A DNA stretch of 64,000 nucleotides, taken from positions 58,899,666 to 58,963,665 of the forward strand of contig NC_052018.1 of assembly GCF_015832195.1 (NCBI RefSeq), written 5' to 3'. Positions 11,301-24,284 of the stretch are shown piece by piece; position 1 is the stretch's first letter; every line of letters begins with the position of its first letter. The translations under genes and the position numbers were made by a program. This stretch comes from Motacilla alba alba (Eukaryota > Chordata > Aves > Passeriformes > Motacillidae). The notes under the pieces were generated by a model. The model was not told the origin of the DNA, ran no database searches, and saw nothing but the letters and a program-made list of their open reading frames with translations.

Positions 11301-14300
11301 GCTTCCGCATAATGATGGCTATTGTGCAAGTGGGTGGTTTATCAATAAAATCAATCTGTTGGGCCACAGTAGCCATTCAATAGATTAGTCAATCACCTAC
11401 TACCTTCAGGGGAGGGTTTAGTGGTCTAAATGGGATAAGCATCAGTGCTTTTGTGTCAAGTACTGTGCAAGCACAAACTATTATCATACAGCTGGAGAGT
11501 GTAAGACAGAAGTTAGGATAAAAATGTGTGTTACATAAATGAGAAAGTGAAATACCTTTTATTTAACTCCCTCCTTCCTTATGCAAATACACAGTTTGCT
11601 TTCTGAGCAGACCCTATCCAACACTAGCTGAGATACTCTGGAACTCTCGTTGACTTAGTTGATAAAGCCACAGTATGGTGCTGCCTTTCATAAGATGAAA
11701 TCAATGTATATACTGTAACTAATAAATTTCCAACCAGAAGAGATTTCTTTTATGGATAAATTACTATGATGAATAATAGAATACAACTGCTCAGAGTTTT
11801 TTTGGTACCTTATTTATTGCATTTTTTGAAACCTTCTTTTTTGTGAATTTCTCTAGCTTCCTCTTCACTCAGTCACCAAGCTTTGCTGTATCTCATTCGG
11901 CTATTACAATTATTTATTTCCAGTTATTTTAAGACATTATTATTAAATGCCTATAGGTAATTTTACTCTGTGATAATATTACCTCCCCTAATTCCATCTT
12001 TTCTTAATCTTTGGTGAAAATGTTTCTTTCACAGTCTTTTAACCATCTTTGTGGATATTTTATAAGTTTCTCCCAATATAGTAATACTATTTCCTTGCAG
12101 TGCAACTGTCAAAAACTGAGGACCGCAATTGTGTTTCAGCCACATCACTACTAAATACAGAGATGAGATTTCTAGCTCTGATCCCTTTTCTTGGAAATTA
12201 ACTGGTATAATAAAAACTTGAAAATTTTTTTTAAATGAACCACATTGATTGATTTCATGACCTTTTTTTTATTAACTGAGTCCAGATTGAACAGTTCCAT
12301 TTTGTTTTCATGAACAAAGTCAGACTGAAAGGCCCATCACTGCAGATTTTCCTATTTATACTTCCCAGTTATTGCAACAGTGTTGTTTTTCTTCCAAATC
12401 TTTGGAGCTGGCTTTTTTCTAAGACCTAATGAAAAATCAGCTCCTGTAATTATCAAAGTTCTGGGCCAGATCTGTAAGAAATTTTAAGCCTACTATTATG
12501 CTATAATATACTTCCATGCTAAGTGAGAAAATGTCTCTCTCCAGAGTTTCAGGTCATTATTCTTAAAAAAATTAAATTGTTTTTTTCTCATGTGACTCAT
12601 ATTGACTTAAATGCTATCATCAGACAAGAAGATAAATTCTTGCAATGAGTTTATTGCAAAATTCTAGAAAAGTAATTGCTTAGTGGAAAGTCATCACTTT
12701 CAAACTGCTTTCTCAAATTTATTGCCTAAAGTAGTGATCTTAATGCCAACAGAATTATGAAAATGACTGCATATTTCAATACATGAAGCACTTAGTCACA
12801 GAAAGAAGTGGAAATTTATCTGTTAAAAAGCAATAAAAATCTAAAATATACGTTTTAGAAAAGAAAAGAAAATCAAAACTGAGATATTAACTCATGTATT
12901 TAACAAAACTCATGCCAAACTTAACACTAAACTGTTTAGCACAACATATTCACAGTCATTAACAATTGCCACAGAAACATAAGCCTTCCTAGTTTATTGA
13001 CATCTAAAAAGAAAATATTTTAAGCTAAAGCTACAGTTTATTAGCCAAAATTGAGACAGATAGGATCATCTGTACATTGCGTTTTTAGCAACACTGAAAA
13101 GAGTTGTCTGGTTAGAAAACGTCTCTTAGAAGTTACAACACCATCACTTCTAACTGAGTATGTTGAAGTAAAGGAATATGTCTGTTAAAAATATTTCATA
13201 GAGTGTTTATCATGCTATAAAACTATGCCATAGAGTACTTATAATGCTCTGATGATCTCAGCAAGTCCTCAGATATAAACACAATGAAGACACTCTTGAA
13301 AATCCAGCCCTGGTTGGATTTTCACCACCCTGGTGGTGCATCAAGATTTCTAAGTGCTCTTGACATGGTCTCCCTGTGATGCTCTTAAAATATTGAGAAA
13401 GTTTTTTATGGGTCACACAGAAGAACTCCTTAGATATCAAGACCATGAAAATTAGCTTACTTCACCAAGTATGACATGTTTATTTGACTCCTGAATCAGT
13501 AGTTGTAATGTCCAGAATTTAAAAGGTTTCCTTTTGGGTCACATGAGGCCGTATGGTAGGGACTTAAAAATTGCCTGTGTATAACTCTCATTTACAGAAA
13601 TAGGTACATTAGTGTAGTAGAATGAAATCTTCCAAGGATCATGACTATTGTACAAGCCTGTTTTCCTCTAAATCAACAAAAATTGCTCAACAATTTTTAA
13701 ATATCAAATCAGAAGGCAGAAAAGAATGGAAGGATCTGGACAAGATAGCAAATAAAAATAATCAATGATTCAAGCTGGGCACTTATACTCATAGTCTCTC
13801 TCTTTAAGGAAAGTTCCTTCAGCTTTGGAAAATTCAATTATGATGCAAGTTTGCACAAGTACCTGAGTATGAAAATATGCAGATATGCACCCACTGGGAT
13901 TTTCAAGAGGAGTTAAGTGTGTAGAGGTTCTTCTGAGAACAACAGCAGCATTTTTCCAAGGAAGGCAAGCATATTTTTATGAAATTTATCTCTAATTGTT
14001 CAAGTGTCTTTCAAAGCTGAGCAAAGCTACAACTAAAGCTGAGTGAAAATTAACTCAAAAAGCATTAAAAACTATTTTATTTTTTGAGTGGATCAGTAAG
14101 TAGGCTCAGCTGAAAACACTTCAGCTGTTATACACTGCTGTTCTCATGGTGCTTTGTTGCTTTTCATACAAAATGAGCAAAATCAAATTCCTAGAAGATT
14201 TCAAAGAACCAGGTTTTTTTTTTGGTTTCTGGTCCTCTGTGGACTTTGGTTAATTAACTAAAAATGAATAAAATATTCCTGTGGGTATTATCCTTGAAAC

Positions 14301-15188
14301 AGAGTGAGAGATTTCAGTCAATGTGATATTTCTTATTCACCTGAGAGAAACAGAGGCATGGTTAAAATGGCTATTCTGCTTGATAAGGTTTTTGATTTTT
14401 AATTTTTAATTTTTTTTATATAAATGACCAGTTTTAGTCCAGGGACAGAACAATATTCAAATTGTGATAGAGCTTAATTTCAATTTTTCCCTCTCTCCTT
14501 TTTCTACACACTCTTCCTTTTGTGATTAAGTATTCTTATTGGATGCTATGTTCAAAAGTGAATGGAGGAGGGGTAATTTAATATCTGTAGAATATCAGGA
14601 ACTTTTCAGAAGCATTAGTTGAATGCATCTTCAGTGAAATTCCCACATGCTTTGACAAGTGGGACTTGGGTCTTACAAAAAGGGCAGTAGGACTGATTAT
14701 TGTTATCTTTATCATTAGATAGGTGTGCTCACAGATGCAAGAAAATGTTGCATGATCACTTTTAGGAACTCAGAATCAGTCAGAAGCATGATCAACTTCT
14801 GAAAGTACCATGTCTGTTGAATGCCTCAGCTGCCACACGCATTAGGACTTATCACCATGGACAAATCATCTCTTTGTCATTGTCATGACATGAATTGTGG
14901 ATGTCCCAATATTTCTTTCCCTGTATTAATTGGTATTACCACACTGTTAGAGTCATTGGGAAAATCAAGAAACAGCCATCTTCAACTAAGTTTCCTTTCA
15001 AGCAAAGCAGTAAAGTCAAGGTTACCTTGCTTTCTGCATAGAGCTTGAGTGGGTGCTGGTGCACACATGCACAGCCACATGAAGTAGCTTCTTCAGCTTT
15101 AGCACCTGAACCTCCATGAATTTTATACAGTAGATGAAATGTCACTTAGCTAGAGTTAGGGCTCTCTCTTAATGGAGCTGCTATATAG
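8336..15188. other. AT-rich unique sequence with possible conserved noncoding blocks
   Basis: No gene, LINE or LTR is recognised in this 6.9 kb. A short ATTTT-unit tract lies near 9174-9210 and a T run at about 9921-9939. Blocks near 8520-8780 and 11330-11415 are unique and dense in homeodomain-type words (TAATTA, AATTA, GTCAATCA). An octamer motif ATGCAAAT lies at 10573-10580. These are compatible with regulatory DNA, but this is inference from motif content alone. Open frames are short and unsupported. Confidence 0.4.
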
Positions 15189-15290
15189 TGTGTGTATATA
15201 TATGTACATCTATCTATCTATCTATCTATATATATATACACACATATATGTATACACGTATATATATGGCATAGCTGTATGTATGTTATA
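15189..15290. repeat. TA/TATC-rich microsatellite
   Basis: A compound simple repeat. TGTGTATATATA is followed by about five TATC units near 15210-15228, then further TA and CATATA words. It is interrupted and degenerate, unlike the clean GT tract at 5.5 kb. Confidence 0.9.
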
Positions 15291-15429
15291 TATATTAAAT
15301 ATAGATACATCGCACCATATATTGTAATAAATATATCAAATTGAATTCAGTGACTAAGGAGGATGGGATCTTAAAGGAGTGATTAATCTTCATTTAATTG
15401 GAGATCAAATTAAATTTAATTATTTAATT
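15291..15429. other. AT-rich spacer before CR1 copy B
   Basis: Contains clusters of TTTAATT/AAATTAAA words at 15395-15427 that run directly into the 5' end of CR1 copy B. The exact LINE junction cannot be placed to the base. Confidence 0.4.
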
Positions 15430-17500
15430 TTGTCCTGGAAGAATCCTATGGGAACCAGTGCTGCAAGGAAGAAGGGTCCAAGAGAGTATATTGATATCCC
15501 AGAGTCACTTCCTTTAGGCTCAGGAATGTTGAATCTTGATGAGTAAGAACTCGGGCAAAGGGGACAAGATGAATAAAGAACTCAGGCATTACCCAGGCAT
15601 AAGCAAAGAGCACACAGGAGATGGAAGCAGGGTCAGGCCACTTGGAAGGAATACAGAGAGGCTGTCAGACTAAGTAGAAATGAGACAACAAAGGCCAAGG
15701 CCCCCTCTGGATTTAAATTGGGCCAAGGATGTCAAGGACAAGAAGAAGGGCTTTTTCAAATACATCAATAACAAGAGGAAAACAAAGGATTTCATGGACC
15801 CATTACTAAAAGGAAGGGGACCCTGGTGACAGAGGATGCAGGGAAGGCAGAGTTACTGAATGCTTTTCTTTCCATTGTTCTTCATTGACAATACCAGCTT
15901 TCAGGAAACTCTGACCCAGACAACCAGGGTAAAGGAATGTCAGAAGGAAGATTGCCTTGGTCCAGGAGGATTGGATTAGAGAACATCTGTGGGCCCTGAA
16001 GAGATGCATCCACAAGTGTTGAGAGAGTTGGTAGAGACTATACTGAGGCCACACAATCATCTTTGAAAGGTTGTAGCAGTCAGGAGAGGTGCCCGAGGAA
16101 TGGAAGAATGCAAATGTCATCCTGGTTATCAAAGAGGGCAAGGAGGAGGACCCATAAAATTACTGCCAATCAGCCTCACCTCAGTCCCTGGAAAGGTGAT
16201 GGAGTGCCTCATTCTGGAGGCCATCTCTAAGCACTTGAAGAAGAAGGAGGTGATCAGTAGCAGTCAGCATGTAGTCACTAAATGTAAATCATGCTTAATG
16301 AACATGATTTCCTTCTACACTGGAATGACTACCATGGTGGATGAAAGGAGAGTGGTGGATATTGTCTACCTTGACTTCAGCAATGCTGTCGACATTGTGT
16401 CCCACAATATCCTGACTCATGCAGTGGGGACTGACTGAGTGGTCGGTGGGGTGGATTAAGAATTGGCTGAAAGCACAGCTGATTCCAGAGGCAATCAGTG
16501 GCACAGGGTCTAGTTGGAGGTTTGTCAATAGTGGTGTCCTACAATGCTCCTTACTGGATACAGTATTGCTTAACTTGATTTCAATGAATATCAATGACTT
16601 GATAAAAGGGACAGATGCATCCTTGGAGAGTTTGCTGATGACACAAAGCTGGGAGGAGTGGCTGATTGCCCAGAGGGCTGTGCAGCCCTTCAGAAGCACC
16701 TCAACAGGGTGGAGAGAGGGCAGAGAGGAATAGTTTGAAGTCCAGCAGCACAAATGCAGAGTCCTGTCCCTTGGGAAGAATAACCCCAGGCACCAGAACA
16801 GAATGCAGGCTGACCTGCAGGGAAGCAGCTCTGCAGAGAAGGACCTGGGGGTCCTGGGGGACAGCAAGCTGTCCATGGGCCAGCAGTGGGTCCTTGTGGC
16901 CAAGAATGCCAATGGCATCCTGGGTGCATTAGGAAGAACATTTCCGGCAGGTTGAGGGAGGTGATCCTGTTCCTCTGCTCAGCTCTGGTGAGGCCTCATT
17001 TGGAGAATTGTGTCCAGTGTTGGGGTCCTCAGCACAAGAGAGACATGGAGCCCTTATGGCAGGTCTAGCAGAGGGCAATGAAGATGATGAAGGTACTGGA
17101 GTACCTCTCTTCCGAGGAAAGTCTGAGGGAACTGGACCTGTTCAGCCTGGGGAAGAGACAACTGAGAGAAGAATACACCAATGTGTATAAATATCTGGAA
17201 GCAAGATGTCAAGAAGATGTTTCCAGGCTCTTCTTGGTGGTGGCAAGTAATGGGAAAATAGGCAACATGAGGAAGAACTTCTCTGCTGTGTGGGTGATTG
17301 AGCAGTGGAACAGATTGTCCAGAGAGTGTGTGGAGTCTTCCCTGCTGGAGATACTCAGGAGCCATCTGGACACAATCCTGTGCCATGTGTTCTAGGATGA
17401 CCCTGCTTAGGGGTCATCCTGCTTAGTGGGGAAGTTGAACCAGGTGACCCACTGTGGTCCCTTCCAACCTCACCCATTCTTTGATTCTGTGATTCTATAA
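15430..17500 (+). mobile_element. CR1 LINE, longest copy, 5'-truncated (copy B)
   Basis: About 2 kb of CR1 ORF2 plus the 3' UTR. The start falls in the region between endonuclease and reverse transcriptase (words for an RGPKRV-like stretch, then tracts resembling KKGFFKYINNKRK). The RT fingers and palm follow: a frame at 16100-16438 holds SLTSVPGKVME, SSQHVVTKCKSCL and the catalytic Y-L-D-F-S box with its first aspartate (about 16367-16393). The F-A-D-D box lies at 16631-16642 and the CR1 C-terminal region follows. Many stops and frameshifts make it a dead copy. The terminus is ATTCTTTGATTCTGTGATTCTATA-like, ending near 17500. Compared with copy A it is 36 bases shorter at 17248-17270 and carries a private fold-back insertion at 17395-17426. 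The 207-residue open frame antisense to it (16295-16918) is a by-product of LINE composition. Confidence 0.95.
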
Positions 17501-17828
17501 CTGCCTAAAAGTTCATTATCTGATCTACAACACTTAAACTTACTAAAGCTCTCCCTATAGTCTTTGGAAAAATTAGGGCATCTCCTGAAAGACATTGCTT
17601 GTATTTGAGCCACTAGTTTTAGGACTGGATGAGCATCTCTTACTATCTCCTTCCCTGGACTGGTGTGAATACCAGAACTAACTCAGATTAGGCTCCTACA
17701 TATATATGTTTAAAAACAGGGGACATAACTGCACTTGAATGGCCTGAACAGCAAAGGGTCATGCCCAAATAATTAAGCTATTCATATATGATGAACACTA
17801 CTTTCTACAATACAGATCCCCAGATACG
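17501..17828. other. Unique spacer between two CR1 pieces
   Basis: AT-rich sequence of about 330 bases with no feature seen. It separates the end of CR1 copy B from the small CR1 tail that begins near 17829, so the two are probably separate insertions. Confidence 0.5.
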
Positions 17829-17994
17829 GGAGCAGGCTGCCCAGAGAAGCTGTCAATGTCCCATCCCTGGAAATGTTCTCAGTGAGGTTGCATGGGGCTT
17901 TGGGCATAGCCCAGTGCAGGGTGTTGCTGCTCATGGGAAGTGAGTTGTATCTTCAAGGTCCCTTCCTGTGCTAAACATTCTATGATTCAATGAT
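17829..17994 (+). mobile_element. CR1 LINE, short 3' terminal fragment (copy E)
   Basis: About 165 bases of a CR1 3' end: the GAGCAGGCTGCCCAGAGAAG block that encodes the RLPREV-like ORF2 end in intact elements, then CATCCCTGGAAATG, the 3' UTR block TTCAAGGTCCCTTCC and the terminus ATTCTATGATTCAATGAT. Its 3' UTR differs from copies A-D, which suggests a different CR1 subfamily. It is too short to code for anything. Confidence 0.9.
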
Positions 17995-20900
17995 AAACAA
18001 AGAAAAAATTTGCAAAGACCTTACTACTCCTATTCCAGGTTCCTCTAAGCCTGGTATTCTCTTCCCTTGGTGGAGGAATGCTCCAGATAGGTGAAACATA
18101 AATATTTTGTACATAATTGGGTCACATGATATATAATTTTCTTCAAAAACATAGCTGATAATTATTATATACTTCACAGTGTGAATAAAACCACAGGTAA
18201 CTATCCCACTGTTGTCTATACCAGACTAAGCTTCAAAGCTGATCTTTTAAACAGAACTTTTTTTTCCCCTGCAGAGTTTTCCAATGGAATAGCCTGCAGC
18301 ACTAATTTTCTTGAGTGAATTGTAGTCCATGGAGATATGTTTCTGCAAATGACTTTTTCCTTCCTCTTTAAGAAAAATCAATTTTTCTTCCAAGGCTAGA
18401 TTAATAAGCTATACCTGTTATAATGAATCCCTTTTACTCTTTCCCTCAGGGGCTTGAACACCTTCTAGAATGGCGTAAATTAAAGTGAGCCCAGATACTT
18501 TCCTGTGCTTCCCATCTCCTACTGTTTTCTTCATTTTCCCTTTGCTTTCTCCTATCCACTTGTTCAATTTCTCTTGCTCTGAACTTCAGGTCTCCTCCTG
18601 TTTTGCTGCTGTGCCTGCATTTGTGGCTCTCTGAATATCAACAAGCAGAAAAGAACAAAAATCAAAGAATGGACTTTACCCAGGTATAAATGCAAGATAT
18701 ATTTAGTCTCTATTCTTTCCAATTCTGCTTTAGGAGTGACTCACTCAATGATTAAAGTATAAGATAAACAGTTTTATATCTTTTTTAATTACTATTCCAC
18801 TACGCTAAGTTTTGGTGTTGGATGTTTGATTTTGATGCTTCCAGAAGATTCTTTAAGATTATTCTGCGCAGAATAACTTTATTTTTCTTCAGATTTGCAA
18901 GGTCCTTCACCTCAGTTGGGGCAATCCCACAGACAAGCACACAGACAAGATTGAAAGAAATAATAAGAAGACATCCTTTTCCTTGTCTCCTTTTGAAAAT
19001 TTTATCAAACAGTCAGGTAAAATTTGAACTTTACAGACAAAGGATTAAACAAGAAAACCCTTGAGAGCAATTTTAATACGTTTCCTAGCTGTGTACTTTT
19101 TTGTTTTCCTTAGCAATCATTTCTTTATTGTCACACATAACCATAAACTTAATTTGACCCTATTGACCTAAGTGTGCACAAAGATCAAATGCCATTTCTG
19201 AAACGGGTACTATTCTTTACCTATATAGGGATGTCTCTCTAATGTAATATTCATTCTGTTATTAAGCATTCCTCTTCCAAAACCAAGAGTAGAGGTTATT
19301 TTGGGCTCTTGTACCCTAATTTCAAGAGCCTGTTTAAGAAATATTTATGGTATGGTTGAGAAACCACTCAGTACTGGAACCAGTCACAGAAAACAGGGCT
19401 GTAAGAGCTTGCTTATTCCATGCTGTTCTCAAGGTGGATCCCTAACCCGTTCCTTATGGACATCTGCCTAATCAGTTCTTAGAGACCTCCAGTGATAAAC
19501 ATTCCACATTCAGGAAGTCTACTCTGATACTGAACAGTCTTTGCACTTAGAAGATATTTTCTTATGCTTAAGAATGATTTACTTTGCTCTTATCTGCACC
19601 CAATGCTTCTTGCTCTAATTACAACACACAGGGGGAATGGTGCACGCCCTTCTTCTCCATAGCCTGCCTCTTTCTTTCATAGAAGGGAGAATATTACTTG
19701 TTCTTTGTAAGTAATTAGCAGCTCAAATGATGATGAGGTAGGAAATCTCTGGCTTTGCATAATAGAATAGCTTTTGAGCATATACTTACAATGCCCTCTA
19801 CTGGGTTGGAATGTGAGATTTAACAGAGCGCTCATACCTGGTTAATTGCTAGTCCTTTCTATAATTATATATGTTTATATAAATGAGATGCACAGACTAC
19901 TGCAGACTGTTCTAAGAATAATATTGGTCAATAGTAGACAACATGTTATTTCTCTTCTGAATTTTTCCATAATCTTGTGTAAAGATGCATCTGAAATGAT
20001 AAGTTCATAATTTATCTTTGTTACCCTCAAAGTAGTGGAAACGTGTTGAGAATCAAAACTACAAAGGAACTTCTTCCATTGAAACTTGCTAAAATGTGAT
20101 TGATTGAGGCCTGTTTTTTGAAACCACTTCTTATAGTGGTGAAAAACAGAGGTGAAGAAAGTGCTAAGAATATTAGTAGTGAAATGCATTGCCAGTAGCT
20201 GGGCCTTTATTTGGGGCAAGAGGAGAATCATTCTGTTAAGAGGACTGGCATCTTCTCTTTCCATTTTACAGCAAAATAAAATGACTTGCTTAAAACTGAC
20301 ATCTGCTGATGTCTTGACCTGCAGAAAACTGGCTCCAGGCTGAAGCATATTTCAGCATTTGAACAAAGGCACTCCCACAGTAATGACATCTTTATTTCAC
20401 ACAGTGACCCAAATGGATTGGTACTTTTTGTTGTTGTTCCAAAGAGGCTTTAATTGATTAGCTTGCTGGAGGCCTGATGGAAAACTAGTGACAGAATTCT
20501 CTCAATGAAATAAGTGCAGCCTTTAAAAGTGAGGGGTTTTATAAACATCTTCTGAAATACATCCTAAACTGGTAGAGAACTTACCAGTAATTAAATTTGG
20601 AAATGTGCATTAAGTCTTTCATGTCTACCTTTTGTGAAAAAATTACTGTTTCCTGTGCAGGAAAATTTCATGATATTTAATTTAGAGCAATTTTTGGTGG
20701 CTCTGTAAAAAAAAGTTTCATTTTACCACAGAGAAATGCAGTTCATTGCTTTTACTGTTTTTTGGGTTTTTTTTAATGAAAAGATAAATGTTTTCTTGGC
20801 TAACTGAAATAATTAATAAAACCTTCCCGAACCAAAACCCCTGACCCTGTGTTCCTGGTTTTGTTTTGTGGGGGGGATTTTTTGTTTGGTTTTTTTTTGT

Positions 20901-23900
20901 TGTTTGTTTGTTTCCTCCAAGGAAAACATGGGAGGGAAGTTAATCGGCAGGACCCATTAAGTCTCATGGCTCAGTAGAAGAAAGATCTCCAATCCCTCCA
21001 TCAACTGTGCCTGTGCAAAGCCTCAGAACTGACAGAGGTGTCTCTGGGGACATAATTCACATGGGACATTTTTTATTGCTGGTGACAATGTGCAAAGTGG
21101 AAATAATCAGGCCTGTACCTCAGCTCTCAGGCTGAGTGTTCAGGGCTGACAGCTGTCAGGGACATCTTGAGCATATAGGCCTGTGAAGTAATTGAGCCTC
21201 AGCAATCTTCAACATGTTATCAAGCTACTTTTTGAAATTCCACTGCATTCAAAATGATTCAAGAACTGGAATTTCCTCTGGGATTTTCACTGAGCAAGTT
21301 CCAGAGATTAAAAGACCATGTATTTGATCTATGTTTCCAGACTCTATGTGTATTTTCTTTTCTATAATTCAGTTCATTATATTTTATGCAGCATGTAGCA
21401 GACTTATACTCAGGAAGATATGTTATCATAATAGCACAGTTTCTCCCTGCAACATATTTCAGGAGAAAGTGGAAAATTCCATAATAAGAAAGGCAGAAAC
21501 ATACTTTTGCAGACTATAAACAATTCTCAAACAGTGAACCTGTTGACATTGTTGATGCGTAGCTTGAAAATTTCAAAATAAGTTACAGAGAATGGATTTG
21601 TTAATCTTACTTGCTGTCTGTTTCTTAAGCCTTTTGACTGTACCCTTGAGTGAAACCTGACTGGATACTGAGCCCAAAAGGTATAGATTTGAGGGGAGGA
21701 CTGATTTGCTCTCATATTGTAAAGAAAGCATGAGTCTGCAAAACTCTAACTTCTCTGCACTTCCCAGTCATCTGGACAGGCAAAGGTGAAGCTAGAGGGA
21801 CTTGGATGTTTGTGCTCTTTCTCTGGAAGCCGGGAGCTAGGCTGGGAGTTGGCATGGTTATGCCCAAAGGAGAGGATGAAGTGCTGCATCCTGAGCCTAC
21901 TGAGGGAAATGGTGCTGCCCTTTGCTTTTTCAGGAGCAATGGGATGGCATTGTGCATTCACTTCAGCTCCCCTTTCCTTAGTCCTTCTAACTCACTGCCA
22001 ACTCTTTCCCCTCACATGATTATGTGGGTATGAAGTTTGCCTAAATTCTATTCATGAGCACCACTGACCTGAATATCCAGCTCACAACAAAAGGAGGCTT
22101 TTCCATGTGAATGACTTTGTCTGGGTACAGGTCTGAGCAAGACACTTGTGGGGTCTGAAGGGCTAAGAGCAATTCCCGTAGCATCACACCTTTCCAGGCA
22201 GCACTTTTTTTCAGCACAGGCATTTTTAGTATAAAATTGGTTTGTTTGGGTTCTTTGAACCAACTGTTACAGTGGCTGCTGCCTGAGTTAAAATACTTTT
22301 CTCTCACTGAAGAAAAAAATCTATTTATCTGAGAAATTTTAGGTTATTGCATGTTATCAGCAAAGACCTGAAAAACGCAGCAGCAGTTTGTTCCTTTATT
22401 ATGTCTGAGCAGAACAAAATTCATTGTTTCATTTACCTGCACTTCTAGGCATCAGCACAAGAAGGCACTAAAACACTACAGTTCTTCATCCATCAGTCTA
22501 ACAGGCGTTTGCTACTGATGTTCCTCTAGACAGACACACTGCACAAGCTAACAGCAAAGAACAAAGTGTTGTTTAAGCTATTATTCAGTGCATCATGCAT
22601 CTAGTTCTCATTTACATTTGTGCAAGCATCCCTCAGTGTGCTGCTGTGTTTGGGAGTGCAGGTTTTCCATGTAGATCGATGAGAAAAGCCCAGCTGCAAG
22701 CAGCTGGCCTTGGGCCACTTTCCCTGGTGAAATAGACAAGTAGTTGGATAATCTGATCAAAAGGAGAAAACATCTAGGGCCGTGAAAATCGAAGCAATGG
22801 TATGGAGCCTGGAAAACAACACAACAGAGTGATTCTTCTATCACATATTATAAAGAGGTTTTAGAATTAAATACACTGAAGAAAGTGAAGCAAACAAAGA
22901 AGCTGTGTATTTCAATCTCACATTCAAAGGATAATTTTGGATTTCTATTTACATAAACGGTATGAGAATATGGCTTTGAGATACTAATTTATCTAAGAAA
23001 AACATTTTTCTTCAGAGTCTTACACCGTTGTGCTCCCCATAAATCAAAAAGGGGCACAGCAAGATGAAGCAAAGCATCTATCTGGATGAGCTAAAGGGGA
23101 TGAAACCAGTGACAGCATTTGATTTCATATTGGATTTACTTTAGTCTGATGGATATGGGATGCAGAACAGTGGGGAAAGAGTGGTTCTGTATTGTTTTGA
23201 TGGCCACAATTCCTAAGTGCTAGCACTTCAAAGGGCAGCAGGTGCTAATGAGATTCCCATCAAAGCAACCTAATTTACACTGACAAGCTTGCAGAAAGTA
23301 TCTCAGATATTTAAGCAAGGGACAAGTACCTGCTAATTTTTTCAGAAGAAAAGGGAGATATGTCAAATCTGACTTGGCCTTGTTACCATGCTAGTGCTCA
23401 ATGCATGTGGGGATGAAATCAATCTCATCCTCTGTCTAGTGTGCTCAGTAAAAGTGGCAAAAACTTTTGAAGGAAATTTGCTCACAGAGCTCTGACTTTG
23501 GAAACACAAGAAATTCTCTGAACATGTTGAAAGTTTTTCAGACTAATGTTCTTTCTCTCACCTCTTCAAGAAAAGGTGATGCACCACATGAACTTGACAG
23601 GGAAAATTTTTCAAAGAGATAGGAGCTCTCAGTAGTACTAAGTCCAACATCTCTCCAGACAATGTGTAGCAGCATGAATTCTGCCAGAATAACTTATATG
23701 GGTAGGGAATTGGACAAGATGAAATCCATAGGTACTTTTAAACATAAACTATTCTATAAATATGGATTCAGAAATTAATTTTGTGCAGTCCTCTCAAAAA
23801 TCAGATATAAATTGGGTGTTTTCTGAATGGCCTGCAAAATCAGTTGTTCAATACAGAGTGTTGAATGGGAGTAAGGACAAGACATCAAAGACTGGGAGAA

Positions 23901-24240
23901 GGAGGGGAAGGACAGAACCTGCTTAAGTTGCCAAAGTCAATTTATTCTGTAAACTGCACTATCAGAGATCAAGCTGCAATTCTGATACTGGCTCAGAAAC
24001 TATGATATTGGATCAGCTGATTCACCCAGCCTTTTAGCTTTTTCTGAAGGTTTCCAGTATGTGCTGCTCAAGGAGACAGAAGACAATATATTCCTCTGTT
24101 TCACTACAGAGAAATTTGTTCCCTGGGAATTTTTTTATCCAAATTGAAGACAATGACAGATTGATGCAAATTATCAATAAATAGCCTTAGGTATTGGCAT
24201 AAGATACCAGGGGTTTCTTTCTCAAAATATTTTCTGTGCA
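17995..24240. other. AT-rich unique sequence, no gene supported
   Basis: No transposon family is recognised. A 157-residue open frame on the minus strand (19875-20348) is the longest in the stretch. It has no known domain, signal peptide or splice context, and I regard it as probably chance. A T/G-biased tract lies at about 20755-20915, and a 14-base perfect palindrome containing a CAGCTG E-box lies at 21146-21159. The segment 21720-22020 is somewhat GC-richer and open in several frames, but matches nothing I know. Confidence 0.45.
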
Positions 24241-24284
24241 GGTTTTTCTTTTTTTCTTTTTTTTTGTTTTGTTTTGTTTTGTTC
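24241..24284. repeat. T-rich / (TTTTG)n simple repeat
   Basis: A T-rich run passing into about five TTTTG units ending near 24284. The lysine-rich frame read antisense across it is an artefact of the repeat. Confidence 0.85.

Noticed and set aside
16295..16918. 207-residue open frame on the minus strand
   Set aside because: It lies wholly antisense to CR1 copy B. A matching antisense frame occurs over copy A (4393-4719), so it reflects LINE composition and not a gene.
18893..19017. Possible exon between a TTTTTCTTCAG acceptor and an AGGTAAAA donor
   Set aside because: Such pairs are frequent in T-rich DNA. The enclosed frame is unlike any protein I know and there is no leader or partner exon.
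19875..20348. 157-residue minus-strand frame
   Set aside because: No domain, leader or splice context, and part of it overlaps an opposite-strand frame. Long for chance but not enough to call a gene.
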